64,000 nt of DNA, taken from Archangium sp. GTDB taxonomy: Bacteria > Myxococcota > Myxococcia > Myxococcales > Myxococcaceae. The position numbers and the translations under genes are program-made. The notes below the pieces were generated by a model that worked only from the letters and a program-made list of their open reading frames with translations, did not search any database and had not been told where the DNA came from. Below are positions 15,820-25,122 of this stretch, piece after piece (the first letter of the stretch is position 1; every line of letters starts with the position of its first letter). Where the stretch lies: positions 91,410 to 155,409 of the forward strand of contig JAUXRX010000019.1 of the NCBI GenBank assembly GCA_030681645.1. The letters are read 5' to 3'.

Positions 15820-18036
15820 TCAGAGCTGCTGCACACCCCAGTTGAGCGCGGCGTTGGCCGAGGGGTCGGCCATCAGCACCACGATCGGGCCCAGCATTCC
15901 CGGGCGGGTGAAGACGAAGCGGCCGTGCGAGACCGCGCCTCCGGTCGGCGTGGGGAACGCGGCCAGGGTGATCTCCTGCTCGAACTGCAGGAAGGCAGCG
16001 TCGTAGCGCCGGATCTTCTGATCAGGGTTGGGAGTGGGCGTCGAATACCCCGCCCAGGGCACCACGAAGAGCTTCCCCAGCGCAGTCGAGTGGTCGACCC
16101 ATTGCACGGACGGGGCGCCGGCCAGCGAGCCCGCGTAGGTCATGTCCATCGCGCTCACGCTCGAGGCCCAGAACACGCTCCCGCCGCGCGTGAAGATGCG
16201 GTCTCCGTCTTCGGTGAACCAGAGGTTGCCGCCCATGGGATAGGTGCCGTGGTACGGCGAGTCGTAGATGCTGACGATGGGTCCGGTACCGAGGTCGTAG
16301 TGCTCGATGTCCGAAGGGCTCAGGCCGTTGTTGGCGCCGTAGATCGCGGTGCCTCCCGGGTGCAGCCGAGCCAACGTCCCGGCGCGGATGCTCCGCCCCG
16401 TGCTGAGGACCTCCACGCCCGACATCACGTTCACCGCGCGGATGGTCTCCCACTGATCTCGCCGGGGAAACCCGTAGACCCAGCCGTTCGCGGCCAGCAC
16501 CACGTCCTCCACGTCGCAGGTGACTTGCAGCGTCCTGGTCACCGCGCGCGTCGACAGGTCCACCAGCGAGATCCACCCGTCGTGGCCCACGGCCGCCTGG
16601 AGTCCATTCGGGCTCACCGACACCGCGGTGGGCGTGATGGAGAGCGCGACGTCTTGCGTGGTGTGCGTGACCGGATCGTAGAGGTGCAGTTGGTTGGGCG
16701 AGGCGCTCACGGTGATCAAGCGATCGAGCGCCCGGCTGAACTCGGCGTCGACCACCCGGTGACTCAGCACGGTGATGGGGCCTCCCGGCGTCACCACCAT
16801 GGTCGCGGTCAACACCACCTCGTCCATCGCGCTCAGTCGACCGTCGCTCACCGTCAGCGAGAGGCGATACGCGCCAGCCACGTCGGGCGTGAAGGTGGGC
16901 GTGGCCGTCTGCGCCCCGGTCAACGCCGCGGCGCTCCCCGTGGGTCGCTGCGCGAAGCTCCAGGAAAAGTTCAGCATGTCGCCGTCTGGATCGCTGCTTC
17001 CGCTGCCGTCGAGCATCACGCTCGTGCCCACCGTCACTCCGCGATCAGCGCCGGCCAGCGCGGTGGGAGCGCGGTTCGTCGGGTTTGGCGGCACGGCGGT
17101 GAAGGACACCTGCACCGCGCTCGAGTCTTGAACGCCATCGTTCACCACCAGGCGCACGGTGTACGGCCCCGCCAGGTCCGGTTGGAACGATCGGTTCGCT
17201 CCGGTGCCGGTGAGCACCGCCGTGCTCCCGCTGGGCTTCGCCAGGAGGCTCCACTGGTAGGTGAGCGGCGCGCCCTCGGGGTCGGAGCTCATCGCTCCCG
17301 AGACGGCCACGGCGGTGCCGATGGTGACGGTCGCGTCTGGCGGCAGCCGCGCCGAGGGCGGTGCGTTGGCGCCCGCGGCGATGGTGATCAAGGCCTGAAC
17401 CGGGGCGCTCACGGCCTGCCCGTCCCAAACGGTGAGCTGCACCACGTACGTCCCCTCGGCGGTGGGCTGGAAGGTGGCCAGCGGCAGGCGCTCGTCGGTG
17501 AGCTGCGGGTTCGACCCGGTCGGCTGCGAGACGATGGCCCACGCGAAGGTGAGCGCGTCTCCGTCGGGATCGCGGCTCTCCGTGCCATCGAGGGTCATCG
17601 AGCGCAGGCCTGCGCGGGTGGGCGCGCGGATCAGGGCGACCGGCGCGCGGTTCGGAGAAGTCGTGCCGCGGATGAAGAACGCCGCGAGGCTGGGGGCTGA
17701 GGTGCGGCACTCGTCCGCACCGACGCCTCGCACCACGTACTCGCCGCCCACGTCGGGGATGAGCGTGACCTCGGTGGGAGAGACGACCGCGAGGGACGCG
17801 CGGCTGCCCGCGGGCGCGCGTTCGATGCTGAACTGCACCGTCGCTGGGCTGCTGTCCGATGCTCCGACGAAGGAACCGGTGACGCGGAGCTGGCGAGACA
17901 CTTCCGCCGCGCCGGCGGTGGTCAGCTTGAGCTCCAGCGGCGTCTCGAGCACGTCGGTGCAATCGCTCACGGGCGTGCGTCCGCACGCGGCCAGGAGGGC
18001 GAGCGTGAGAATGAACGGGACCTGGGTGGTGCGCAT
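15820..18036 (-). CDS. PKD-repeat lipoprotein with beta-propeller-like C-terminus
   Basis: 738 residues. A lipoprotein signal (LALLAACG) is followed by an Ig-like domain, then three PKD-type domains (about residues 130-420) with the recurring D-P-(D/E)-G-D-x-L-x-(F/Y)-x-W core and proline-rich joints. The last 300 residues form strand-rich repeats such as HLYDPVTHTTQDV and SVSPNGLQAAVGHDGWISLV, which look like a YVTN-type propeller. It is presumably an outer-membrane-anchored adhesion or binding protein; no catalytic residues are recognised. It is single-gene and diverges from the small gene at 18089. Confidence 0.75.
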   Translation of the reverse strand: MRTTQVPFILTLALLAACGRTPVSDCTDVLETPLELKLTTAGAAEVSRQLRVTGSFVGASDSSPATVQFSIERAPAGSRASLAVVSPTEVTLIPDVGGEYVVRGVGADECRTSAPSLAAFFIRGTTSPNRAPVALIRAPTRAGLRSMTLDGTESRDPDGDALTFAWAIVSQPTGSNPQLTDERLPLATFQPTAEGTYVVQLTVWDGQAVSAPVQALITIAAGANAPPSARLPPDATVTIGTAVAVSGAMSSDPEGAPLTYQWSLLAKPSGSTAVLTGTGANRSFQPDLAGPYTVRLVVNDGVQDSSAVQVSFTAVPPNPTNRAPTALAGADRGVTVGTSVMLDGSGSSDPDGDMLNFSWSFAQRPTGSAAALTGAQTATPTFTPDVAGAYRLSLTVSDGRLSAMDEVVLTATMVVTPGGPITVLSHRVVDAEFSRALDRLITVSASPNQLHLYDPVTHTTQDVALSITPTAVSVSPNGLQAAVGHDGWISLVDLSTRAVTRTLQVTCDVEDVVLAANGWVYGFPRRDQWETIRAVNVMSGVEVLSTGRSIRAGTLARLHPGGTAIYGANNGLSPSDIEHYDLGTGPIVSIYDSPYHGTYPMGGNLWFTEDGDRIFTRGGSVFWASSVSAMDMTYAGSLAGAPSVQWVDHSTALGKLFVVPWAGYSTPTPNPDQKIRRYDAAFLQFEQEITLAAFPTPTGGAVSHGRFVFTRPGMLGPIVVLMADPSANAALNWGVQQL

Positions 18037-18088
18037 GGGCTGGCTCCTACTATCTCGCGCCCTGGCTTTCGATGTGGGTGCGGTGGCA

Positions 18089-18439
18089 ATGCTGGACCGG
18101 GCCAGCCGGGCGATGGGCGTGCTGCGGCTCGACGCTGATCAACGCCTGCTGGTCTACGTGGCGTGCGCCACGCGCACGCAGCTCGACCTGAGCCAGCCGT
18201 TCACTCTCGACGCGACCATCAAGATCCCCCTGCTCCGCCGCGACCCGTCCATGGTCGTGACCGTGACGCAGGGCGCGTCGACGCTCTGCTACTGGTTCCC
18301 GTGGACGCTGCGTGAGCTGGGCAACGCACCTTCCGCCCAGACGTCGGAGTCCCTGCCAGCGCTTCGCGTCGACTGGCGCGGTGCCGTGATTCTCGAGCGG
18401 CTGCGTGCGCTCGCCGCTGAGTCGCGGCCGGGTTCCTGA
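18089..18439 (+). CDS. Hypothetical protein (116 aa)
   Basis: Not recognised. It reads MLDRASRAMGVLRLDADQRL, then LVYVACATRTQLDLSQP, and ends with a charged helix (ALRVDWRGAVILERLRALA). It is soluble, with no signal peptide. I chose the ATG at 18089; the frame is open upstream to an ATG at 18035, which would overlap the divergent lipoprotein start. The composition is normal for a real protein. It converges with the coiled-coil gene, 17 bases from its stop. Confidence 0.5.
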   Translation: MLDRASRAMGVLRLDADQRLLVYVACATRTQLDLSQPFTLDATIKIPLLRRDPSMVVTVTQGASTLCYWFPWTLRELGNAPSAQTSESLPALRVDWRGAVILERLRALAAESRPGS

Positions 18440-18456
18440 GCCCTCTTCAGACAGGC

Positions 18457-19464
18457 TCAGCTCCGCAGCCGCTCCGGCGTGACCGTCGCCTGCGCGGGCG
18501 GCTCCATCGCCAGCACCTGCTGAAGGTCACCGCGCTGCACCGCGGTCATGGCCTCGGAGATGGCGGCCAGCTCCTCATTGAGCCGCAGCACGCTGCCCTT
18601 CACGCCCTCGAGCTGGACGTGCGTTCCGCTCGACTTCGCCACGGACACGCGGGTGCGCAGCTCCTGCAGGTGCACCAGGAGGGCGGTGTACTCGCCGTCG
18701 ACGCGCTCGGTGATGGTGGCCAGTTGCTGCAGGGCCGAGAGTTGCCCGTCCATTGCCGTGAGCGCGTCGTCGAGCCGGCCGCGCGCCTCGGGGTCCAGCG
18801 TGGCGTCACGGCGCGAAGAGAGCTGCTCGCGCTGCGACCTGGCCTTCGCCAGCCGGCCGGGAGCGTCCTCCACCAGCAGCTGCTGCCGGCGCTGGTCGAG
18901 CGCCTTGAGCGTGGTGCGCATGGTGGCCACCGTCTTCTCGGGATCGCTGATGAACTGCCGCACCGCTTGCGGGCTCGCTGCGAGATCCGCCAACAGGTGG
19001 TCGCACAGCGCGTCCACTTCGTGCCGCGTGTCGACCGCCGGGAGTTCCTTCGCGGCGCGGCGCGCCCCGGTCAGCTGCCCGGTTCCCACCAGGCCCAGCC
19101 CCAGGGCGACGAAGACCATCCACCACAGGTCCGGCCGGAGAAAGGCGAAGGCCGCGCACAGGAGCGCCGCGACCAGAAAGACCACGCCCTTCGCCAGGGT
19201 GGGAGCGCGTCGTCGCCGGCGCTCGAGCTTCCGGCGCAGGGCCTCGTCTTCGCGAGCGCGCTTCCGCTGCTGCCGCTCGCTCACCTCGTGCTGCTTCTGC
19301 TCGAGGGTCTTCAGCGCGCCGCTCAGCTTGGCCTCGAGGGTGTGGGTCAAGTCGTCGAGCACGCGGTGGCGCTCGTCACGGGTGCGCTGTTCCCAGCGCT
19401 CGATGTCGCTCACCAACTGTGCGCCCAGCTTCTCGAGGCGCCGCTGCAGATCGGGATCGCCCAT
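18457..19464 (-). CDS. Coiled-coil membrane protein of unknown function
   Basis: 335 residues. A long charged helix (about 1-90, many E/R/K/Q heptads) runs into a double transmembrane hairpin (about 92-130). A second coiled-coil region follows (about 150-330), with runs such as TTLKALDQRRQQLLVED. There is no signal peptide, and both ends are probably cytoplasmic. It resembles scaffold proteins rather than an enzyme; no family is recognised. It is monocistronic as far as the sequence shows. Confidence 0.65.
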   Translation of the reverse strand: MGDPDLQRRLEKLGAQLVSDIERWEQRTRDERHRVLDDLTHTLEAKLSGALKTLEQKQHEVSERQQRKRAREDEALRRKLERRRRRAPTLAKGVVFLVAALLCAAFAFLRPDLWWMVFVALGLGLVGTGQLTGARRAAKELPAVDTRHEVDALCDHLLADLAASPQAVRQFISDPEKTVATMRTTLKALDQRRQQLLVEDAPGRLAKARSQREQLSSRRDATLDPEARGRLDDALTAMDGQLSALQQLATITERVDGEYTALLVHLQELRTRVSVAKSSGTHVQLEGVKGSVLRLNEELAAISEAMTAVQRGDLQQVLAMEPPAQATVTPERLRS

Positions 19465-19621
19465 GGCTCAGTCATCACGCGTCCTCAAGGCACGCGCAAC
19501 GAGGCTTCCAGCGCCCCAACGAATCGCGTCGATGAGCCACGCTGGACCGGGCCATCCGGGCAGGCCGCGCCTCGGCGCGTGGGCATTGCTGCTCCTCGCG
19601 CGTCGCCGCGGAGCGATCCTG

Positions 19622-19665
19622 CGCACCTGCATCTCGGGTCGACCGAGCAGGCCTGTGTACACGGA
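19622..19665 (-). pseudogene. Copied fragment of the large membrane protein gene (fragment B)
   Basis: These 44 bases are close to 35378-35421 in the 1393-residue protein gene and read, on the minus strand, SVYTGLLGRPEMQVRR against ASVYEGLLGQPEMQVRG. The frame around it is not a gene. The surrounding stretch 19465-19775 has nothing else I can support apart from the start region of the next gene. Confidence 0.6.
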
Positions 19666-19775
19666 CCTCCCGACGCAACCCGCAGGCCGGGAGAGTACGC
19701 TCGCCCCGTGTTCATTCTGAACCTCATCGCGCGGATCTCCCCTCAAGGCGCGAGTTCGCCGATCGAGCGACTTTG

Positions 19776-21356
19776 ATGCACCGACTGTCTCTCCTGATGG
19801 CGGGCGTGGTCTCGACGCTGGTCTTCGCGCAGGCGCCGCCGCAGCTGCTGGTCGAGGCGACGAAGTGGAAGGGCGGCTCCCTCAGCGTGGACGTCTCGGT
19901 GCGCGCCCCGACGAGCGGGGAGCGGGTGGCCATCGGAGGTCCCGCGAAGCCCTGGCAGTCGGCCATCTCCCTGAAGGTGTCGAACGCCGACGGGGTGGAG
20001 CAGCGCTGGCCGTTCGACAGCCCCGTCTCGAAGTCCGCCTCGGAGCGGCTCGTGCTCAGCAGCAACATCGGGGGCGGCCGTTCGTACAAGCTCACCGCGA
20101 AGCAGGCCGCGAAGCTCAAAGAGGGCACGTATGAGCTGACCGCGACGCTCGATCTGCGCGGCGCCGGTGCTGGCTTCGACGGGACGGTGGCGACGACGAC
20201 CACGATCGACCTCGGCGCATCCCCCCTGCCGAAATACGCCCCCGCACGCGACGTCGCCGCGGTGGTCGCGGCCCTGCGCACGAAGCCCTCGACGCTGCAG
20301 CGCACCGATGGGCTGATGAGCCTCGAGGCCGCGCTGCTCGACGCGCCAGCGCTGCCAGCAGGGCCCGCGGTCGACGCGCTCGTCGCCGCGCACCTGGCCC
20401 GGATGGAGGCGCACATGAATGCGGGCCACGGCTACGGCTCGGGGCCGGACTCCACGGCCCCGTCGAAGGAACTGCTCTTCGGCCAGAAGGTGCTGATCAC
20501 GCCGGGCCGGGTGTCGGCGAAGTTCAAGACCACGTTCGCCAGCACCGGGGTGGTGTTCGTGCCGGCGGGCGACCTCGAGACGTTCTGGAAGTGGATCCAC
20601 GTCGAGGGTCACAAGGGGCTGCACCTCTTCGCGGTGCGGGCGCGCGATGGCGTGGCCCGCGTGGCGACCTCGTACGTGCCCCCCGGCGGACCGCCCGAGC
20701 AGCGAATCGAGATCAGCTTCTGGCAGCTCCGTGAGCAGGGCTGGTCGCTCGTCTCCTACGAGCCCTGGCCACCGCGGGCGCGCGATCTTCACGCGAACGT
20801 GCACCGCGCCGGGGAGCCGCCGAAGACCCCGGCCGAGCTGACCGACGTGGAGCGCGCGCAGTGGCTCGAGCTCAGGCTGGGGCTGATCGAGATCTGCGCC
20901 GTGGACTTCCAGGAGCGCAACCGCGGCGGGGCGACGCTCGAGCGGGGCTTCGGCGGCGAGGCGATCGACGCCACCTACGTTCCCCTGCTGAAGGCCCGGC
21001 TCGAGGTGGGAAGCGAGGCGGTGCGCGGGGCGGTCGCTGCTGAGCTGGTGCGGCTCGGGGTGGAGCTGCCGCTGCAGCAGTTGGTGGACCTGCTCCTGGC
21101 GACCACCGCAGAGTCGCAGCGCGGACGACTGCTGGACGCGATCACCCCGAAGCTCAAAGGTGGTCGCCCTGCGACGGCGGGCGAGCTGGAGGCGATCCTC
21201 GGGGCGCGCGTGGAGGGCGGCGTGAGCGGGAAGATCACCGCCGACGAGCTCGCCGTGGTGACGAACCGCACGGCGAGCGGCGGAAGCTCGATGCTCTACC
21301 GGAAGACGTCGCGCGGCTGGGAGCGCGTGAGCGTCATTCAGTCGTGGGTCCACTGA
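19776..21356 (+). CDS. Secreted protein of unknown function (526 aa)
   Basis: It has a signal peptide (HRLSLLMAGVVSTLVFAQA, cleavage near residue 20), then a beta-rich region with an Ig-like flavour (TKWKGGSLSVDVSVRAPTSG) to about 150. A helical segment follows, and a central region contains GVVFVPAGDLETFWKWIHVE. The C-terminal helical part looks like short HEAT-type repeats (AVRGAVAAELVRLGVELPL). No family is recognised. I used the ATG at 19776; the TTG just before it is in frame but adds one residue only. The next pseudogene starts seven bases after the stop, so the two may once have been cotranscribed. Confidence 0.7.
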   Translation: MHRLSLLMAGVVSTLVFAQAPPQLLVEATKWKGGSLSVDVSVRAPTSGERVAIGGPAKPWQSAISLKVSNADGVEQRWPFDSPVSKSASERLVLSSNIGGGRSYKLTAKQAAKLKEGTYELTATLDLRGAGAGFDGTVATTTTIDLGASPLPKYAPARDVAAVVAALRTKPSTLQRTDGLMSLEAALLDAPALPAGPAVDALVAAHLARMEAHMNAGHGYGSGPDSTAPSKELLFGQKVLITPGRVSAKFKTTFASTGVVFVPAGDLETFWKWIHVEGHKGLHLFAVRARDGVARVATSYVPPGGPPEQRIEISFWQLREQGWSLVSYEPWPPRARDLHANVHRAGEPPKTPAELTDVERAQWLELRLGLIEICAVDFQERNRGGATLERGFGGEAIDATYVPLLKARLEVGSEAVRGAVAAELVRLGVELPLQQLVDLLLATTAESQRGRLLDAITPKLKGGRPATAGELEAILGARVEGGVSGKITADELAVVTNRTASGGSSMLYRKTSRGWERVSVIQSWVH

Positions 21357-21362
21357 GCGACG

Positions 21363-21984
21363 TTGATGGGTGGAAGCTGGATCAGCGTTCGCCTCAAGCG
21401 CCTCGGTGACGAGTCTTCGCCCCGCGAGCTCCACCAGGCGGTGTGGGATCGGCTCAGCGATGAGATTCACCGCGCGCTCCGCCGCAGGGAGAACCAGCAG
21501 GTGCTCGCCGATTACCTGGGCAGCACGGCGTACGACGGCTTCGCCGACGACGACTGGGCCTCGACCGAGACCGAGCTCACGGGTCGCGTACCGCGCCTCA
21601 GCGTCCGGAGGGTTTGCCGGGGTGGGTGCGACACCTCGCTCCCGAAGTCGTGAAGGAGACCGTGCTCTCGGCGATCGGCAGCGTCAACGACGTCGACGTC
21701 GAGGTCGCGCTCGGGTGGCGACCGCGAGGCAAGGAGCCGCTGATTCGCGCCTTCGCCAACTATGCCGAGACGGAGGAACCAGCGTCTTCCAACCGGCAGG
21801 GCGTGATCGCGGCGGTGAGAAACGCGATCAAGCAGAAGCGAGCGTCTCGGGAGAGGAGGGTGCTCTCGGGCCTGGTCGCGATCGTTCACGTCGGTCCGGC
21901 TCGAAGTACCTGCGGTACTTCCCGGCCATCGAGGTGCTCTACGTTCCGCGGTCTACGGTTGATCGGCTGACGCGCCGAGGATGA
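21363..21984 (+). pseudogene. Doubly frameshifted hypothetical gene
   Basis: Three consecutive frames each carry good protein sequence in turn: residues from GSWISVRLKRLGDESSPREL to DDDWASTETEL (to about 21605); LPGWVRHLAPEVVKETVLSA to RVLSGLVAIVHV (about 21612-21890); and KYLRYFPAIEVLYVPRSTVD to the stop at 21984. None overlaps another for long, which is how one gene of about 200 codons with two frameshifts looks. The family is not recognised. Either the gene is decaying or the assembly has two indels. Confidence 0.55.
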
Positions 21985-22045
21985 TAGGTGGGGGAGACGT
22001 TCCTGAGTGTACGAGGAGCGGACGTACTGTCTGCGGAGGGGTGGC

Positions 22046-22879
22046 GTGAGCAAGTCACAAAATCAGCGATACCTGTGGTGGACGATCTTCTCGGCGGGGC
22101 TCCGCGCACCGACTCCGACTGTGCTTGCGCTCGTGGTCGTGTTGGTCGCTCTCTCCTTGTTCTTCGGCGTTCGCTCGGCCGGACAGACGAGCGCGCAGTC
22201 GACGGTGTTGGGGGGCTGGACCACCCCCCTCGTCCTCTGGATGACGTTGACTGGACTCCTCCTCACGTTCCGCCGTTGGAGAGGGAACCGCTTCCGTGCG
22301 CGCTATCGCGACGGCTTGCAGTCGCCTGATTCGTCCACCGTGATCGCCGTCATCGACCAGAACTTTGCCGTTGCGCGAGGCAGGAAGGACGTCGACGCCT
22401 CTCTTGCCCTCGATCGCGGTCTCGCCAGGTTGATCTACGGCGAACTCGACGGCGCGAAACGCGAGCTCAACGCCGTGCGCTGGGAGCAACGCGCGCCGCT
22501 CGTGCAGGGGTATGGGGCGAGCCTCGCCTCGTACATCTGCCTGTTCGGCACAGGTGAGTTGGAAGCGGGGCTGGCTGCGGCGCGCAGGGCTCAGGAGTTG
22601 ACGCAACTCGGGTCCTGGCCCGGCGCAGCGAGCTGGCGTGCCTATTTCGAGACGGGTGTGGTGCTCGCGGAGGTGCTCAATGGCCACGCCAGCGCCGGGG
22701 CTCTCACGAGGCTCGAGCAGACGGCGGCCACGACGCAGCATCCGGTGCAGCGCCTGTTCACCCTGTATGGACTGAGCGTCGCAGCCAGGCGCGCCGGTGA
22801 CGCGGCGAAGGCTCGCGAGTTCCAGCAGACGATCCAACGAGAGGCTCCACACTGCCGCGCGCTCATCATTCCTGATTGA
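22046..22879 (+). CDS. Membrane-anchored TPR-like protein
   Basis: 277 residues: two transmembrane helices (about 20-40 and 60-75), then a soluble helical domain of TPR-like pairs (ALDRGLARLIYGELDGAKRE, LAAARRAQELTQLG, AARRAGDAAKAREFQQ). The GTG start at 22046 is supported by GGAGGGG at 22035-22041. An upstream ATG at 22007 has no such site. It probably serves as a scaffold at the cytoplasmic membrane. The 3' end overlaps a copied fragment of the 35-39 kb gene on the other strand. Confidence 0.65.
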   Translation: MSKSQNQRYLWWTIFSAGLRAPTPTVLALVVVLVALSLFFGVRSAGQTSAQSTVLGGWTTPLVLWMTLTGLLLTFRRWRGNRFRARYRDGLQSPDSSTVIAVIDQNFAVARGRKDVDASLALDRGLARLIYGELDGAKRELNAVRWEQRAPLVQGYGASLASYICLFGTGELEAGLAAARRAQELTQLGSWPGAASWRAYFETGVVLAEVLNGHASAGALTRLEQTAATTQHPVQRLFTLYGLSVAARRAGDAAKAREFQQTIQREAPHCRALIIPD

Positions 22880-23000
22880 CGCGCTCGGTGACCTGCTTCG
22901 TGGCGACCACCAGCATCGGCACCGAGAGCACCCACGCCGTCGGGTACTCCGCGGCCGTGCGGTCCATGAACCAGCGCAGCGTCGACGCGCTCGCCGACAG
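22866..23000 (-). pseudogene. Copied fragment of the large membrane protein gene (fragment A)
   Basis: Bases 22907-22993 match 35278-35364 with about eight differences. On the minus strand they read SASTLRWFMDRTAAEYPTAW and VLSVPMLV, against SASMLRWFMDRTDKQYPTAW in the intact gene, then a different tail to a TGA at 22866. There is no start, so this is a displaced piece. Relative to fragment B at 19622, the order of the two pieces is reversed compared with the intact gene. Confidence 0.7.
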
Positions 23001-23061
23001 GCCGCTTCGATAGGACGAAGCCGGGCAAATCAGCCAGGTGAGCAGCGAGCGTCAGGGCTCG

Positions 23062-23099
23062 CGCGTGGCACCGACGTGGCACGGGATAATCTGGGGCGC
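23062..23099 (+). promoter_or_regulatory. Possible promoter of the intron-interrupted gene
   Basis: A GATAAT hexamer at 23085-23090 lies ten bases before an ATG at 23100, which would give a nearly leaderless transcript. The -35 region is poor (no TTGACA-like hexamer at the right distance), and TGGCAC occurs twice just upstream. This is weak evidence. Confidence 0.25.
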
Positions 23100-23660
23100 A
23101 TGGTGCGTCGTGACGACTCAGAGCCAGCGGAAGCGCGAGCGACCGAAAGGGCGGAGTCACGCTGCATTGATCCTGCGGGTGAAAGTCCCGTCCGGGTAAT
23201 CGCCGGAGAGCCCGGTAGCAGACCGCCATCTGAGGCCGAGAGGCCGACTGGTGAAGCGCGGTGTCAAAAGCCCTCAGCGGCGAAAGCCGTGCGAGGGGAG
23301 CAACAACGCGGGCCGCAACATCAAGTGAAGCCTGCCGCCTCGTCAGAGAAACAATCCGAGCGCCGAGCCGCGCATGTCACGGCGAAGGCCATGTTTTCTC
23401 CTCGGGAGTCCGGATGGGGAGAAGGGCTTGGCGGGGTAGAGGGAGCAGCACGCGTTGAAGGAGAAGTGCGGAACACGAGAGACCCGTCTGCACAGCCGAC
23501 GTCCGGCAAAGACCGACCGCATAAGCCGAGTGCGAAAGCGGGCGGAGTGCAGCGGGAGTCCGAGGGGGTCGTAGTACCGGTGAAGGCCGTGAAGAAGAAC
23601 GCGGTCCGAGGGAAGGGCCCCTGGTTAGAGGGTGCTTCAGCTGGAGGTAAGGGTGAGGGC

Positions 23661-25097
23661 ATGAGGCGCGGAAGCGCTTCCAACAACCCCGGCCGGCCAA
23701 AGCCGGACGAGAAAGTCCGACAACTCCAGTGGAAGCTCTACGGAGTAGCCAAGCGGCAGAAGGAGCGTCGTTTCCACGCGCTGTACGACCGAATTTCCAG
23801 AAGTGACGTTCTGGAAGAGGCGTTGGAACGAGTGAAGCGCAACAAGGGTGCTGCGGGTGTGGATGGAATCACACTCAAGGCGGTGGAGGAGTACGGCGTC
23901 GCGAAGCTGCTGAACGAGCTTCGCGAAGAGCTCCGCGCAGGAACGTACCGAGCACCTCCCGTGCTGAGGCGGTACATCCCGAAGGCCGATGGCAAGCGGC
24001 GGCCTCTGGGGATTCCGACAGTCAAAGACCGCATCGCGCAGGCGGCGGCGAAGTTGGTGTTGGAGCCGATTTTCGAGGCGGACTTTGCCGCTTCGTCCTT
24101 CGGCTTCCGGCCGCGCATCGGCACGTTGCAGGCACTGGAAACCATCCGCGAGACAGTCAACGCCGGATGGCGACACGTGCTGGACGCTGACATTCACGAC
24201 TACTTCGGCAGCATCAATCAGGCGCTGCTGATGGAGCGAGTCTCGAAGCGTGTCAGCGACAGAAGGGTCCTCAAGCTGCTGCGTGGTTGGCTTCAGGCAG
24301 GTGTGATGGAAGACGGCAGGTACTCAGAGACGGTCTCGGGTACGCCGCAAGGTGGAGTCATTTCTCCGCTGCTGTCGAACGTCTACCTGCACTTCCTCGA
24401 CTCCGTGTGGCAGCGCCAGTGCGCCACAGTCGGCAAACTGGTGCGGTACGCGGATGACTTCGTGGTGCTCTGCAGAAGCCGCGAAGATGTGGAAGAGGCT
24501 GAACGAAGAGTGCGCATCATCTTCGAGCGGCTGAAGCTGACGCTGCATCCGGAGAAGACGCGAAAGGTAGACCTCACCGAAGGGAAAGAAGGCTTCGACT
24601 TCCTCGGCTGTCACTTGCACATGCGGATGTCGGGGAAGCTCTGGGAGGAGAAGCGGATTCGTCGCTACTACCTTCAGCGCTGGCCCTCGAAGCGAAGCAT
24701 GACGCGAGCGCGGACGAGGGTGAAGGAGTTGACCGACCGGAGGCGAGGTGGAGTGAAGGACGTCAAAATTCTCATCGACGACCTGAACCCCGTGCTCCGA
24801 GGCTGGGGCAACTACTTCCGTACCGGCAATGCAGCGCGGAAGTTTCTCGACCTCGACAGCTACGTCGTCGAGCGGCTGAATCTCTTCCGGTGGAGGCGTT
24901 ACCGCCGACACCTGAAGGCCGGCCAGCCAGTCAGCTGGACGCGCGAGGAATATGAGGCCAAGGGACTGCACCGATTACGCGGAACGATTCGCTATCCGAA
25001 GCCGTGCACGCTGCACTGTGAAACCCCTAACGAAAGCCGTGTGCGGGAAATCCGCACGCACGGTTTGAACGGAGGTGGGGGAACCCGGATCGCGTAA
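23661..25097 (+). CDS. ltrA: Group II intron reverse transcriptase/maturase
   Basis: 478 residues. The reverse transcriptase core includes NKGAAGVDG, PKADGKRRPLGIPTVKDR, SFGFRPRIGTLQALETI, the TPQGGVISPLLSNVYL block and the catalytic YADD (about residues 263-266). The maturase X domain follows with DDLNPVLRGWGNYFRTGN (about 375). There is no HNH endonuclease domain, so mobility would not use second-strand cleavage by this protein. I chose the ATG at 23661, preceded by GGAGG and AGGG; the frame is open upstream through intron RNA domains and is not expected to be translated there. All core motifs are intact, so the element may be active. Confidence 0.93.
   Translation: MRRGSASNNPGRPKPDEKVRQLQWKLYGVAKRQKERRFHALYDRISRSDVLEEALERVKRNKGAAGVDGITLKAVEEYGVAKLLNELREELRAGTYRAPPVLRRYIPKADGKRRPLGIPTVKDRIAQAAAKLVLEPIFEADFAASSFGFRPRIGTLQALETIRETVNAGWRHVLDADIHDYFGSINQALLMERVSKRVSDRRVLKLLRGWLQAGVMEDGRYSETVSGTPQGGVISPLLSNVYLHFLDSVWQRQCATVGKLVRYADDFVVLCRSREDVEEAERRVRIIFERLKLTLHPEKTRKVDLTEGKEGFDFLGCHLHMRMSGKLWEEKRIRRYYLQRWPSKRSMTRARTRVKELTDRRRGGVKDVKILIDDLNPVLRGWGNYFRTGNAARKFLDLDSYVVERLNLFRWRRYRRHLKAGQPVSWTREEYEAKGLHRLRGTIRYPKPCTLHCETPNESRVREIRTHGLNGGGGTRIA
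25034..25067 (+). ncRNA. Group II intron domain V
   Basis: A 34-nt hairpin begins AAAGCCGTGTGCGG, has a GAAA tetraloop flanked by the TGCGG/CCGCA stem, and closes CGCACGGTTT. It contains the AGC catalytic triad near its 5' end. Length and layout match bacterial group II domain V. Confidence 0.9.
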
Positions 25098-25122
25098 GCG
25101 ACACCGGCGCCCCCATCCACCT

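Noticed and set aside
22797..23660. Upstream extension of the reverse transcriptase frame
   Set aside because: These codons cover intron domains I-III and the exon; the composition is not protein-like, and a better start with a ribosome binding site exists at 23661.
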